NCBI GenBank assembly: GCA_002077065.1
Contig: NAJO01000061.1
Coordinates: 119,424 to 183,423, forward strand
Length of the DNA stretch: 64,000 bases
Direction of reading: 5' to 3'
Source: Cryoendolithus antarcticus
Lineage: Eukaryota; Ascomycota; Dothideomycetes; Cladosporiales; Cladosporiaceae
In this document: positions 1 through 10,076 of the stretch, piece after piece
Numbering within the stretch: the first letter of the stretch is position 1
Layout of the letters: every line of letters starts with the position of its first letter
Notes under the pieces: model-generated
What the model saw: only the letters and a program-made list of their open reading frames with translations
What the model was told of the DNA's origin: nothing
Databases searched by the model: none
Translations under genes and position numbers: made by a program

Positions 1-2120
1 ACAGTGTTGTATACCTCAGCGATGACTCGCGATTCATCAGCCAGCCCGAGCTCACTGCACAATCCAAGCACCTTTTCTGCCCTCTCATCGTCCGCAATAT
101 CGATCTCGCCCAGTAGTTGACCGATCTTGCGCTGTGCCGTCGCTGTGTCGTCCAGACGTCCGAGTACAGCTACAGCTAGCTCCCAGCCCTCCTTGACCAG
201 CCCAGCTCTGTTAGTCAGCGTCTCCCTCTCAGCGAGTAGATCAGCATACTCGGTCAAGATTGCATCTCTCGTCACGTCGCCACTTGGCTGCACAGCACCA
301 GGACCATGACTGAGCACCATCAGATCTTCGCTCATGAAGCCACGCTGTAGCTCTTTACTCCGTGGTCTTGCTTGCGGTAGCCAGCCACCGAACGCTGCCA
401 CTTCCGTCACCGCAGCAGTGATAGTAGTCGACCAAGACCGCATGATCGCGAGCGTCCCTTCGATGTTATCTTCCATCACGCATGCAAGTGCCACCAGCAC
501 CGGCCGCGTAGTATCGACTTGAAAGACTGGGTCCTCGGGGTCGTCCGTGACGAGCGCCACAGCGTCCGTGAGCCGTCGGCGATAGGCAGTCAAAGGTGTG
601 ACGTCGACTTCACGAGCACGCTGCCCTTGCGCAATACTCTTCCGCATAGCACTGCGACCGAGGGCCGCTGGCGGAGGACCCTCTTCCTCGCCATCCCACC
701 ATATTGTCAGGTACATACTCGCCTCCAGCCAGTCTTGTGAAGGTAGTATAACCTCGTCGATCTTGCCCATGATCTGGCCGTACAACGTCTTGAGATTGGT
801 CACGATAGTGAAAGGCACCTTACTCTCAGCTCGTTTGCTCGCTGCACTGAGACTCATGGTGCCACCAAAGTCACCCGCAGATGCAGCGAATATGTTGTCG
901 CGCTGTGGCGGCTCCGGCTCCTGTCCATCACCTTTCGCGAATTCTTCCAGCTCCCGCACGGCTCGTCCAAGACGTTGGCGAAATAGCGACCACGCCTGAC
1001 CCTTGACGTCCCAGTCGCTGTCTGTAAGTGCTGGACATGCCTCAAGTATGGGCGTGCATCGAGCAACCATAAGACGCGTGTTGTCTAGCTGCTTCCCTCT
1101 ATAGCCAGGATCTTCTGAACCGTCGTCGAGTGCTGTGACAGCATGTTCCCAGCCTGCGTCCTTGAGAAGACGAATCGTGCGCTCGAACTTACCGCGCAAA
1201 GCCGTCGCGTACACAACATCCCAAAAGCTGTCACTGTCCGAAGGCGCAGGCTGGTGCAGGTGTATGTCGTTGTAGTCGTCTGGGAACGGATTGTGATGTG
1301 TGTTCAGCCAATCCAGTAGTGCGCGTGGTAGCGTGGTTGCATGAGTGGGCGATGCAGGAATCAATGACTTCCTCCCATATCTGCTATCCGCGTTCGGGCG
1401 ATGTGCCTTCGCGGAGTGAGGGTGGTGCAGCTGTAGCATCAGAGAGCCGATGTAGCTCGCGTTCGCCAGCGCCTCATCCTTGGCGGGTCCGACTGAAGCC
1501 TCTTTCGTTGATGGTGCTGCTGCCGAAACCCATGCGCCGGCTAATGATGAACAGCCCTTCGCCAATGCAGTCTCGAGCCCATCCTGCGCTCCGGCGTCCT
1601 GCATCTGCGATTCTAGCCCACCGATTATCTCCTCACTTGTAATGATAAGCGTGTCTGGCTCGAAGAGTCTGGCTGGGCGTGCCTGCTTAGCTAGACTCTT
1701 TGCAATAGTCGGTATGCTGCTGTCTTGTCTCGGCTGGGGCTTCCCACTTCGGCTCCGCTTCAGCCCTCGCACGCTGCTGTTCAGTGAGCTTGCCAGGGTA
1801 CTCCGTCGCATTGCTGGAGCTTTTGACATGAACGTCTCGTCCATGTCAACGTCCGGCTCGGCGTCCTGGCGATCTTCTCGTAGTGGACTGCTCTCTGGTA
1901 GCGCAAAGCTCTTCAGAGGTGTCCCACGACCTCGCGAGAAGGTATTGCCGGGGTTGAATGAGCTTCGCGGTGGAGGTCCGAGGGGTGTGGTGGACACATG
2001 TGAAGCCCATGCTGGCGGAGGCTGTGATGGTGTCGTAGACTGCGGGTAGAAGGAGGAGTCTTCGGGTCGAGGTGGTGTGCTGGGGAAGTCGTGGTCTGAG
2101 GAGTCAGGGAGGCCGACCAT
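1..2120 (-). CDS. NUP85: Nucleoporin Nup85, N-terminal part (cut by window edge)
   Basis: One uninterrupted minus-strand frame of about 706 codons runs from the ATG at 2118-2120 off the left edge, so the C-terminus is missing. The N-terminus is disordered and rich in Pro/Ser (short PPR/TPP repeats, an MDMDE-like acidic stretch around residues 95-105). It is followed by a helical, Leu/Ala-rich region that looks like the alpha-solenoid of fungal Nup85, a scaffold subunit of the Y-complex of the nuclear pore needed for mRNA export and pore assembly. The assignment rests on overall resemblance to fungal Nup85 and not on a single diagnostic motif. It is divergent with NOC2, sharing a 234-bp promoter. 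An out-of-frame upstream ATG (at 2160) would open an 18-codon uORF overlapping the start. Confidence 0.72.
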   Translation of the reverse strand, partial: MVGLPDSSDHDFPSTPPRPEDSSFYPQSTTPSQPPPAWASHVSTTPLGPPPRSSFNPGNTFSRGRGTPLKSFALPESSPLREDRQDAEPDVDMDETFMSKAPAMRRSTLASSLNSSVRGLKRSRSGKPQPRQDSSIPTIAKSLAKQARPARLFEPDTLIITSEEIIGGLESQMQDAGAQDGLETALAKGCSSLAGAWVSAAAPSTKEASVGPAKDEALANASYIGSLMLQLHHPHSAKAHRPNADSRYGRKSLIPASPTHATTLPRALLDWLNTHHNPFPDDYNDIHLHQPAPSDSDSFWDVVYATALRGKFERTIRLLKDAGWEHAVTALDDGSEDPGYRGKQLDNTRLMVARCTPILEACPALTDSDWDVKGQAWSLFRQRLGRAVRELEEFAKGDGQEPEPPQRDNIFAASAGDFGGTMSLSAASKRAESKVPFTIVTNLKTLYGQIMGKIDEVILPSQDWLEASMYLTIWWDGEEEGPPPAALGRSAMRKSIAQGQRAREVDVTPLTAYRRRLTDAVALVTDDPEDPVFQVDTTRPVLVALACVMEDNIEGTLAIMRSWSTTITAAVTEVAAFGGWLPQARPRSKELQRGFMSEDLMVLSHGPGAVQPSGDVTRDAILTEYADLLAERETLTNRAGLVKEGWELAVAVLGRLDDTATAQRKIGQLLGEIDIADDERAEKVLGLCSELGLADESRVIAEVYNT

Positions 2121-2354
2121 TGCGACTGTGTGTATGCTTTGAAGTGTGTATAGCTCGCATACGAATGTTCGATGCAGTCGCATACAAACGCGCTCCCGTG
2201 GACGTGTCACGGCAGGTTAGCCGAGCGTGGAGCGGGAGTGACCGAGCCGAGCAGCTTCACGAACTTTTTGGAAAGATCAAAGATTTGGAGGCTCGAAGGA
2301 GACGGTGCATGCTGATACTCACTTTGAATAGCACTCCCATTTCTTCTAGTCAAG

Positions 2355-4589
2355 ATGGGTCAAGCTAAGGCGACCAAGAAATTCGAGCAGCGCCATCTCA
2401 AAGACACACTCGAGCGACGCAATGGGCTGAAGAAGCAGAAGCAGAAGCAGCAGCTCAAGGCCAAGAAGGCGGCGCGGAGAGTGGAGGAGAACGGCGGCGC
2501 GGCGGCTGTTGAGGCTGCTGCAGAATCTGCCAAGCCAAAGGCGAATGGAGATGCGCACGCCTTCCAGTCTATGAGCGTGGACGACTTCTTCCAGGGCGGT
2601 TTCGAGATACCTGAGGCACAGGCGAACGGCAAGAAGAAGCGGAAGCGGGATGAGAAGTATGCGAAGGAGGCAGCAGGATCTGGTAGCGAATCAGCGGAGG
2701 AGCTCCAAGCAGATTTGGACTCTGGTTCAGACAGTGAGGACGACAACGACCCGGAAGAGCACATGCGCCAGCTAGAAGCATTGGCCGAGAACGACCCCGA
2801 CTTCCACAAATACCTGCAAGAGAACGAGCCTGAGCTGCTTGACGTCGATCTTGACATTGGTGATCTGAGTGACGACGATGGACCGAAGCGCAAGAAGAGG
2901 AAGGCTGGCGACGGCGACTCTGGCCATGAGGGGCTCGAAGGCGACAGTAAGGAGCTCAAGATGGCTGTCGTCAAGAAGTGGGCAGACGCCATGACTGAGC
3001 AGCACTCACTCCGCGCCATGAAAGAGACTGTACTTGCGTTCCGAGTGGCTGCACACGTCTCGGACGATGAGGAGAAGGACTTCAAGTACTCCATCTTGGA
3101 CCCGAATGTCTACCACCAGCTCCTCACGATCGCCCTGAAGCATGTGCCAGAGGTCATGCAGTTTCACTTACCGGTTCAGGAGAGCAAGTCTGGCAAGCTG
3201 CACGTCTCCACTGAGGGCAAGAAGTTCAAGACCCTGGCACCCATTCTCCGGTCGCAGATGGCCAGCATCACACATTTGCTCGACAACCTGACTGACCCTT
3301 CGACATTGCGGCTCACCCTGACTTCTACACTTCCGCTTCTGCCGTACTTGCTCTCCTTCAAGAAGATAGTACGCGATCTTTCCCGCGCAGTCACGACTGT
3401 CTGGTCAACTCCCTCGACCCCAGAGGCGACCCGCATCGCCGCTTTCTTGATCATGCGCCGCCTCACAGTCCTTGGCGACCCTGGTATCCGTGAGAATGTC
3501 CTCAAAGCAACATACACTGCACTCGTCAAGTCTTCTCGCGCAACAACAGTTCACACACTGGCGGGAGTGAACCTCATGAAGAACTCTGGCGCCGAACTCT
3601 GGGGCCTAGACCCAAGTGTAGGCTACACCACAGCCTTCACGTTCATCCGCCAGCTTGCCATACACCTCCGCACAAGCATTACCCACAACGCGAACGAAGC
3701 GTACAAACAAGTCTACAACTGGCAGTACACGCACAGCCTAGACTTCTGGTCGCGTGTGCTCGCAGCCCACGCCTCAGCTGCCGATTCACCTCTCCGCCCG
3801 CTGATCTATCCTCTCGTGCAAGTCACACTAGGCGCTCTACGACTGATCCCAACCGCCACCTACTTTCCACTTCGATTCGCTCTCATCCGCGCCTTATTAC
3901 GAATCTCAAACGCAACGCAAACCTACATCCCTCTCGCCGCGGCCCTTTACGAAGTGCTATCTAGCGCCGAGATGCGCAAAGCCCCCAAGACTTCCACGCT
4001 CAAACCGCTGGACTTCACGACCTCGATCAGAGCGCCCAAATCCTACCTCCGAACACGCGTATACCAAGATGGTGTCGGCGAGCAGGTCGCTGAGTTGCTA
4101 GGCGAGTTCTTCGGCCTCTGGGCAAAGTCCATCGCCTTCCCTGAACTCGCACTTCCAGTCATCATCATGCTCAAACGCTGGCTAAAAGACGCCTCACATC
4201 GCACTTCAGGGAACAAGAACCAGAAGTTGAATACATCCATCTCCCTCCTCGTGCAGAAACTCGAGTCGAACTCCAAGTTCATCGAGGAGAAGCGAGCGAA
4301 GGTCGAATTCGCACCTAATAATCGGAGGTGCGTTGAGGGATTTTTGGCGGAGACTGAGTGGGAGAAATCGCCGCTTGGGGCGTTTTTGGTGGGGCAGAGG
4401 AAGGGTCGGGAGCAGAGGGCTAAGGTGCTTGAGGATTCGAGGAGGGTTGAGGAGGCTAAGAGGGTGGCGAGGGAGAAGGAGGGGAAAGCACCGGCGAGGA
4501 GGGAAGAGGAGAGTGAGGGGAGCGAAGAGGAGGGGGACGAGGAAGGGGTGTTGCTTGAGGGTGAGACTACGGATGAGGATGAGGAGTAG
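2355..4589 (+). CDS. NOC2: Nucleolar complex protein 2 (Noc2), 60S pre-ribosome export
   Basis: Single-exon protein of 744 residues, close to the roughly 710 of yeast Noc2. Noc2 pairs with Noc1 or Noc3 in the nucleolus and nucleoplasm to mature and export 60S precursors. The N-terminus is Lys/Gln-rich (residues 1-60) and carries the VDDFFQGGFEIP motif near residue 75 that is typical of Noc2. Basic nuclear-localisation clusters and long Asp/Glu/Ser tracts follow (about 110-190). The helical Noc2 domain spans about 200-640, and the tail after about 690 is strongly acidic. The start is the first ATG of the frame, 13 nt after an in-frame TAG. Codon use near the 3' end shifts to AG-rich codons, as the tail is mostly Glu, Lys and Arg. 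Confidence 0.93.
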   Translation: MGQAKATKKFEQRHLKDTLERRNGLKKQKQKQQLKAKKAARRVEENGGAAAVEAAAESAKPKANGDAHAFQSMSVDDFFQGGFEIPEAQANGKKKRKRDEKYAKEAAGSGSESAEELQADLDSGSDSEDDNDPEEHMRQLEALAENDPDFHKYLQENEPELLDVDLDIGDLSDDDGPKRKKRKAGDGDSGHEGLEGDSKELKMAVVKKWADAMTEQHSLRAMKETVLAFRVAAHVSDDEEKDFKYSILDPNVYHQLLTIALKHVPEVMQFHLPVQESKSGKLHVSTEGKKFKTLAPILRSQMASITHLLDNLTDPSTLRLTLTSTLPLLPYLLSFKKIVRDLSRAVTTVWSTPSTPEATRIAAFLIMRRLTVLGDPGIRENVLKATYTALVKSSRATTVHTLAGVNLMKNSGAELWGLDPSVGYTTAFTFIRQLAIHLRTSITHNANEAYKQVYNWQYTHSLDFWSRVLAAHASAADSPLRPLIYPLVQVTLGALRLIPTATYFPLRFALIRALLRISNATQTYIPLAAALYEVLSSAEMRKAPKTSTLKPLDFTTSIRAPKSYLRTRVYQDGVGEQVAELLGEFFGLWAKSIAFPELALPVIIMLKRWLKDASHRTSGNKNQKLNTSISLLVQKLESNSKFIEEKRAKVEFAPNNRRCVEGFLAETEWEKSPLGAFLVGQRKGREQRAKVLEDSRRVEEAKRVAREKEGKAPARREEESEGSEEEGDEEGVLLEGETTDEDEE

Positions 4590-4851
4590 GAGGTTCGTAG
4601 ACCGTGATACCTGGCGATTTGTATGATGCAAGTCATGTATAGGATTGCATACGTGGCGTCTAACGTTGTCTGGTGTCCCAGTAACGAACAGATGGACAGG
4701 GTGGGCTGATCTCAGCATCGGCCGTTAAGTTGCATTTCGGTACCAATCAGGGGTATACGATCTAAATCATGCCTCTCGTGCTCGTTTCCATACTCACCAG
4801 CAATCTAACCACCTCACACATTCCCTGCAGCCTTTGACCTCTCCACGATCT

Positions 4852-7250
4852 CTACTGCGACCCCTGATCCACCGCCTTCTCAGGCGGCGTCTCCAACCCC
4901 TTCTTCTCCCTCTCCATCTCCTTCCTATCCTCCGCCTCAGCCGTCTCAGCCAAGGTAGCCCTCCCGTGAGTGACTGGCTTGCGTTTCCCAGTAACATCCA
5001 AGAAGATGGCTTTGAGTGTTCTCGAGCTTGTCTTCCTGCCCTCCCAAAGCGGGTAAATGCCCACGCAGCAGGCTGAGCAGAAGAGCCAGAGGATTCCGAC
5101 GCTGACCCAGCCGGTGAAGAATTTCTTGCTGAAGACGTAGGCTGTGCCGTACATCGGCATTGGCCAGAGGATCAGTAAAGCCAGTGTCAAGAAGACAGTG
5201 AGAGACCGGGCGATCTTGGCAGCACGCTGAAGCTTGTGTTGTTCTTCCCGCTCGTCCTCCTCAGAGTGCGCCGAGGCGCCGGGGACGAGCTCAAGGTCGA
5301 TGTCTGCGGCTGCTGCGAGGTCGGAGTCGTCCCCCTTGCGAATGGCTTTCATGGAGAGCCAGTTGTATTTGGGTGTGCGCAGGGCGAAAGTGAGGATGGG
5401 CACGAAGATGATTGGCGATAGTAGAGCAACAACATTGCCGGCCAACATGGGATAGCTGCAGTATGATCAGCAGCGTACTCGAAGATGGGTCAGGTGAATC
5501 ACTTACTTCGCGCCAGTAGAGAGGACAGATAGACTGCCTCCTTGCTTCTTGGCCGTCACCAGCCACGCGATTAGAGAGCAGACGAGCGCCAGTGGTGGCG
5601 TGAAGGTTGCTGCAGCCCAGGACTGGCCTGCCCATGTCAAGGTCAAGGAGGAGGGAATGACAGCGCCAGATATTATGACACCCATCTGAACAGAAGTCAG
5701 CGTCACCGTTTTCTCTCCTTTCCTCCTCCCTTTCTCTCACCATAAGATATAGGTAGCCCATCGATATGCCGGCGTAGTGCAAACCAGTACTGAATGCAGC
5801 CATGATGATCGCGTACACGATGCAAGACGCATGAGACATGTATATTAAGCGTTTACCACTAGCGCCAGAATTGAGGTAGGCTAGGCAGATGTCAGTCCGG
5901 AACAATGACCCATCAGCGCAGGACGAGAAGCCTTACTTTGGTAAATATCGTAGGTCCAGATCGAAGACACAGCAATCAGCTCAGCCGACATGGCAGACGT
6001 GACAGCCATGAAAATCAGAAGTAGCGTTGCCGCTGCACCGCCTTTGCCGAGCAGGGCGACTGCAGCGTTCGGCAGGACAAGTCCGGCAGAGACGTCCGCT
6101 GCGAGCATGCGATCAGGGAATGTCGGGAAGACCGGATTCGTCTCGAGTGCCAGCGCAGCAAGACCCATGGTCGTAGCGCAGAGCCAGGGGATGGCGAACC
6201 ATGAGAGCCCTCCCGCGATGTAGCCTGGAAGCGCGTGGATCGGAGAGGCGGCAATAGCCTTATTGTAGTAGCCATTATCCAAGAAGACTGTGCCGAAGTT
6301 GCCAACGAGATTGATCACAAAGAAGATAGCCCCCTCCTGAGACCGCATCGTCAAGTAGCTGCCCTCGGCATTCCCGGCTACTGGATGACGCTCGGCTGCA
6401 GCGACGAGGAGATCGTACACAGCTCCTGGGGAGCCTAGAACGTCCGAGGTAGCGTATGTCGTGAAGGCGAACAGGAAAATGATGATCAGAATCATCACCG
6501 TGTGTACGTAGTCGGTCAGGAACGTGGCTTTGATGCCGCCGAACATTGTGTACAACACTACGCCGACTGGGAGGAGGAAGCAGGCGGCGGCCGTTGGGAC
6601 ACCGGTCAGGGAGGTGACGACAGCGGAGCCGCCAGTCAGGAGCATAGCTGGACCTTGTTAGCCATTGAGAGTCCTCGACCTAAAAGACGGGTATCACTGA
6701 CCCGTTACGAGGATGTTCTGTTCACAAGTCAGCCTAGTCTCATGGAAATGGCTTCTGGGAATTCACTCACAGTCATGAGACCAAATGTAATGTATACACC
6801 GTGGGTCTTCGCCCCATAGCGTGCCTATTGAGGGATCAGCCACACTCAAAAGCTCGGGAGAGAGTCAGGAATGCGTACCCTCACAACTTCCAAGAAGGTA
6901 TGAGCATTCGGCGCCTTCCGCTTCAGCTCGATAGCCAACGTAGCGAACAAGATGACCTGCACGGTAGCTCCACTAGCATACCAGAAAGGTCCAGAGACAC
7001 CATAGTTGTACGCCACACTCGAGGACTGCAGCAGCGTTGCAGCCCAAGTCCAGGATGACACCACGGCCGAAGAAACCAAGCCTGACTTGACCGTACGTCC
7101 AGCAGTCGAGAAGGCCTCCGAAGTCTGTAGCTCATTGTTGTATCGACGTAGGACGAACGTCGTTAACATCATGCCAAAGGCAAAGGCAAAGCCGAGGCCG
7201 ATGATAACGCCATAGCCTACGGCCTGGCTGAGGGGAGGGACGGATGACAT
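4852..7250 (-). CDS. DUR3: Urea active transporter, DUR3-type sodium:solute symporter
   Basis: Exons on the minus strand: 7250-6879, 6824-6771, 6717-6702, 6647-5937, 5880-5741, 5685-5507, 5455-4852, giving 691 residues, a normal length for fungal DUR3. All six introns are GT..AG and the frame closes exactly. DUR3 imports urea across the plasma membrane by cation symport. The N-terminus ([22 protein letters not shown]) and the ARYGAKTH motif after the first membrane helices are typical of the family. About 14-15 hydrophobic segments follow, and the cytosolic tail is charged. Exon 3 is only 16 nt (NILVT plus one base). A further in-frame ATG exists at 7481, but the residues between it and 7250 do not look like the family. 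Two GATA-factor motifs lie upstream, which suggests AreA-type nitrogen control. Confidence 0.92.
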
Positions 7251-7454
7251 GATGCTGGACTTGATCGCGAAGATTTGTGACTGGAGAGAAGGAAAGACCC
7301 TTACTATGATACTTATGAGTTCAGACGATGCGACTGGGGTTATAAGGTGTGACCCCATACTGGTGAGCATCTTCTCCACGCCGATATCGTCGAAGCAGCC
7401 TCTCACAAGCCACCATATCAAACCATAGCATGTTACGCGAAGAGTGCTGAGCAC

Positions 7455-7535
7455 CGATAAGCATGCAGTTTTGGTATGCACCCTTGTAGTGTGGAGTGCA
7501 GCGATCCAGAAGTCGCCGGTGGGATGCAGAGATAA
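7455..7535. promoter_or_regulatory. Two GATA-factor (AreA-like) motifs upstream of DUR3
   Basis: CGATAAG at 7455-7461 and AGATAA at 7530-7535 match the HGATAR consensus of fungal nitrogen GATA factors. They lie about 205 and 280 bp upstream of the DUR3 start. Paired GATA sites are common in nitrogen-regulated permease promoters, but the motif is short and could occur by chance. Confidence 0.45.
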
Positions 7536-7956
7536 GGGCTCTTTTACGTGCCCTATCAGTTCACGCTCAATCAGCTTTTCCAGGGTGCTGGACTCGCGTG
7601 AGCATTGGAGTTTGCAGGAAGCCTGCGTTGGCTTCGTGTTTCTTCTTTTCGCTCAGGCCATATGGTGCGATATGAGTGCTGTCGCGAGCCCATGGAAATC
7701 ACTACAAACCTCAACGGTGTTCGCCGCCTCCTGGGCGCGAGTGATACTCTGCATGGTCCAGACGCGCTGCGGACTCGATCGTGTGATGCTTGATGCTGAG
7801 AGGACATTAATCTCCTCGGGCATACCATCGGACAGCATCGATGCAGGAGGTTAACTACATTTCCTCTGTGTATTAAGACCGGCCATTGGAAAAGATCGCA
7901 AGCCTTGGAGCCTCAGGCAGGATCTCCTCACTGGCTGTTGAGCAGGGTAAAGTGGC

Positions 7957-7963
7957 GGCTAAA
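7957..7963 (+). promoter_or_regulatory. XlnR/Xyr1-like motif GGCTAAA
   Basis: GGCTAAA, the core bound by the xylan regulator XlnR, occurs 203 bp upstream of the xylitol dehydrogenase start and on the same strand. That gene belongs to the D-xylose pathway, which makes the match meaningful, although a 7-mer alone is weak evidence. Confidence 0.45.
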
Positions 7964-7975
7964 GAGAGCTCGAGT

Positions 7976-7981
7976 CCCCAC
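7976..7981 (-). promoter_or_regulatory. CreA-like carbon-repression motif
   Basis: CCCCAC here reads GTGGGG on the minus strand and matches the SYGGRG consensus of CreA. It lies 13 bp downstream of the XlnR-like motif, an arrangement seen in xylan/xylose genes. The motif is short. Confidence 0.35.
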
Positions 7982-8165
7982 ATCAACTCCACGAGTGTCA
8001 CGAAACGTGCCCGTAGGAACCGGCGGCGGCATTGATGCAAATATATATTGCTGTCGCTGCAAGTTGCAGAGCCTCATCTCGTGATTGAACGAAGCTGTAA
8101 GTGTGCCTTTGTTGTTGTTGTAGTACTCTGAACTCGCGATCAATCTCCACTCCTTACGTTCAGCC

Positions 8166-9533
8166 ATGCTTCCAATCAGGTCGAAGCTCGCAAGCTCCGC
8201 TGTCCGGGCGTCGAGCAGCGTTGTCCGCCAACGCGGTGCTGTTAAGTCCTTCGAGAGACTCAGCGGTGTGCAATTCTTGGGAAGCAGGTCCTTATCAACG
8301 ACGGTCTCGAAATCATGTGCTGCTCATAAAGTATGCGGCGGTGCACTCCATCTCATTAGGGACCAGAAGACTAATTTGCTCTCCAGAACCTCTCCTTCGT
8401 CCTCGAAAAGCAAGACCATGTCAAGTTCGAGGACCGCCCAATCCCCACCATCCAAGACGCCCACGACGTGATCGTAAACGTCAAGTACACCGGCATCTGC
8501 GGCAGCGATGTACACTACTGGACCCATGGCGCGATCGGCAACTTTGTCGTCCGCGCCCCCATGGTGCTCGGTCACGAGTCCTCAGGGATCGTAGAGCAAG
8601 TAGGAGATAAAGTCAAGAACTTGAAGGTTGGCGATCGCGTTGCGATGGAGCCGGGTGTTCCTTGCAGGCGGTGCGAGAGGTGTCTGGAGGGCTACTACAA
8701 CCTGTGCGATGATATGAAGTTCGCGGCTACACCTCCCTACGACGGGACGCTGGCGAAGTACTACAGAGTGCCGGAGGACTTTGCGTACAAGCTGCCGGAT
8801 CATGTTACGCTGGAGGAGGGTGCCGTGGTTGAGCCGCTGTCAGTGGGCGTGCACGTTGTCAAGCAGGGTGATGTAAAGCCAGGAGACAGTGTGGTTGTCT
8901 ACGGTGCCGGACCTGTTGGGCTACTCTGCTGCGCTGTCGCGAAGGCTTTCGGCGCATCGAAGGTGGTCTGCATCGACGTCAACGAGGACCGCCTGCAGTT
9001 CGCCGGGAAATACGCCGCGACCCACCTCTTCCGGTCACAGCGAGTGTCGTCCGAGGAGAACGCTGCGAACATGATCAAGGAGGCCGAGCTCGGTGCTGGT
9101 GCTGATGTCGCGATCGATGCTACTGGCGCCGAGCCATGCATCCAGCAGGCTATCCACGCACTTCGCGTTGGCGGGACGTTCGTGCAGGCTGGTATGGGCA
9201 AGGACAACATCACCTGGCCGATCACGACCATGTGTGCGAAGGAGCTGAACGTCAGGGGCAGCTTCCGGTACAAGGCGGGTGACTACAAGCTAGCGGTGGA
9301 CTTGATCGCCACGGGCAAGGTGGACGTCAAGCAGCTCATTACGGGGAGTGTGGCATTCGAGCAGGCTGAGATTGCTTTCGAGCGCGTGAAGAAGAGTGAG
9401 GGGATCAAGACGCTGATCCGTGGGCCAGGCGTTGTGAGTGACAGAGCTTCGTGACCGTATCAAGGCTTTGCTAATGATGCTACAGAACGACCCGTCGCTT
9501 GCCAACGCCGCCAACCTCACTTTGACTAATTGA
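8166..9533 (+). CDS. D-xylulose reductase (xylitol dehydrogenase), possible mitochondrial presequence
   Basis: Exons 8166-8330, 8387-9433 and 9486-9533 give 419 residues. The enzyme is a zinc-dependent medium-chain dehydrogenase that oxidises xylitol to D-xylulose with NAD+. Visible features are catalytic-zinc Cys93 in GICGSDVHYW, His118-Glu119 in GHES, four structural-zinc Cys (148, 151, 154, 162), the Rossmann GAGPVG at 228-233, and an Asp in CIDVNEDR that favours NAD+. Sorbitol dehydrogenase is the close alternative. Unlike the usual roughly 355-residue protein, exon 1 adds about 50 Arg/Ser-rich, nearly acid-free residues resembling a mitochondrial leader. The catalytic body starts at NLSFVLEK just after the intron. 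Intron 2 (GTGAGT..GCTAAT..ACAG) hides a read-through stop at 9452, and the final exon adds 15 residues. Confidence 0.9.
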
Positions 9534-10076
9534 GCATGATCGAGACATGCTACAACGTCGGCGAGATCGTCAGGACCTGTGGTATCACGCTGTGCAACCC
9601 CTCGGCGCCGTCATATCTTCTGGCGCAGCGACACGAGCTCTAGCCTCGAGCAGAGCCGAGCTGCTTCAGCATGCAGTGGCATCGCCAGCATAGGCACGGC
9701 AGTCTGCCCTAGTCAAGCATGGAATATTGCGCACCATACCGTCCTGCTTCGTCAGTGCGATCTTTCTTCTCGCGCTACAAAGTCGGCGTTGCCGAAATCC
9801 CTGAATGCCTGTGGCTCGCAGAGTACCATACACAGGAGTCCTTGTATAGCATACATGTACGTGAACATCGGCAGGTGCAGAGAGTTTTCCCGGTGGGTCC
9901 ACCAGGTACATGTAGGCCTTTGGGCGTGCAGCTGCCTCGCAACGACCTTCCGTTCTTGGCTACTTCACCAAGGCAAAACACTGTCGTGCGCTGTCAACAT
10001 TTACTTTCCATCTTTCTTCTGAAACGTTGACACTGTTATTACCAAAGCCCGACAAGTGAGCTTAGAACGCTGTACG
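9534..10076. other. Intergenic stretch, no gene seen
   Basis: The 543 bp between the xylitol dehydrogenase and the acetyltransferase holds only short incoherent frames. No tRNA or repeat was recognised. Confidence 0.5.

Larger units (their letters stand above)
7251..8165. promoter_or_regulatory. Shared divergent promoter region, DUR3 / xylitol dehydrogenase
   Basis: This is 915 bp between two divergent genes with no convincing coding frame. It contains GATA-type motifs near the transporter and an XlnR-like plus a CreA-like motif near the dehydrogenase, listed separately. Confidence 0.6.
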
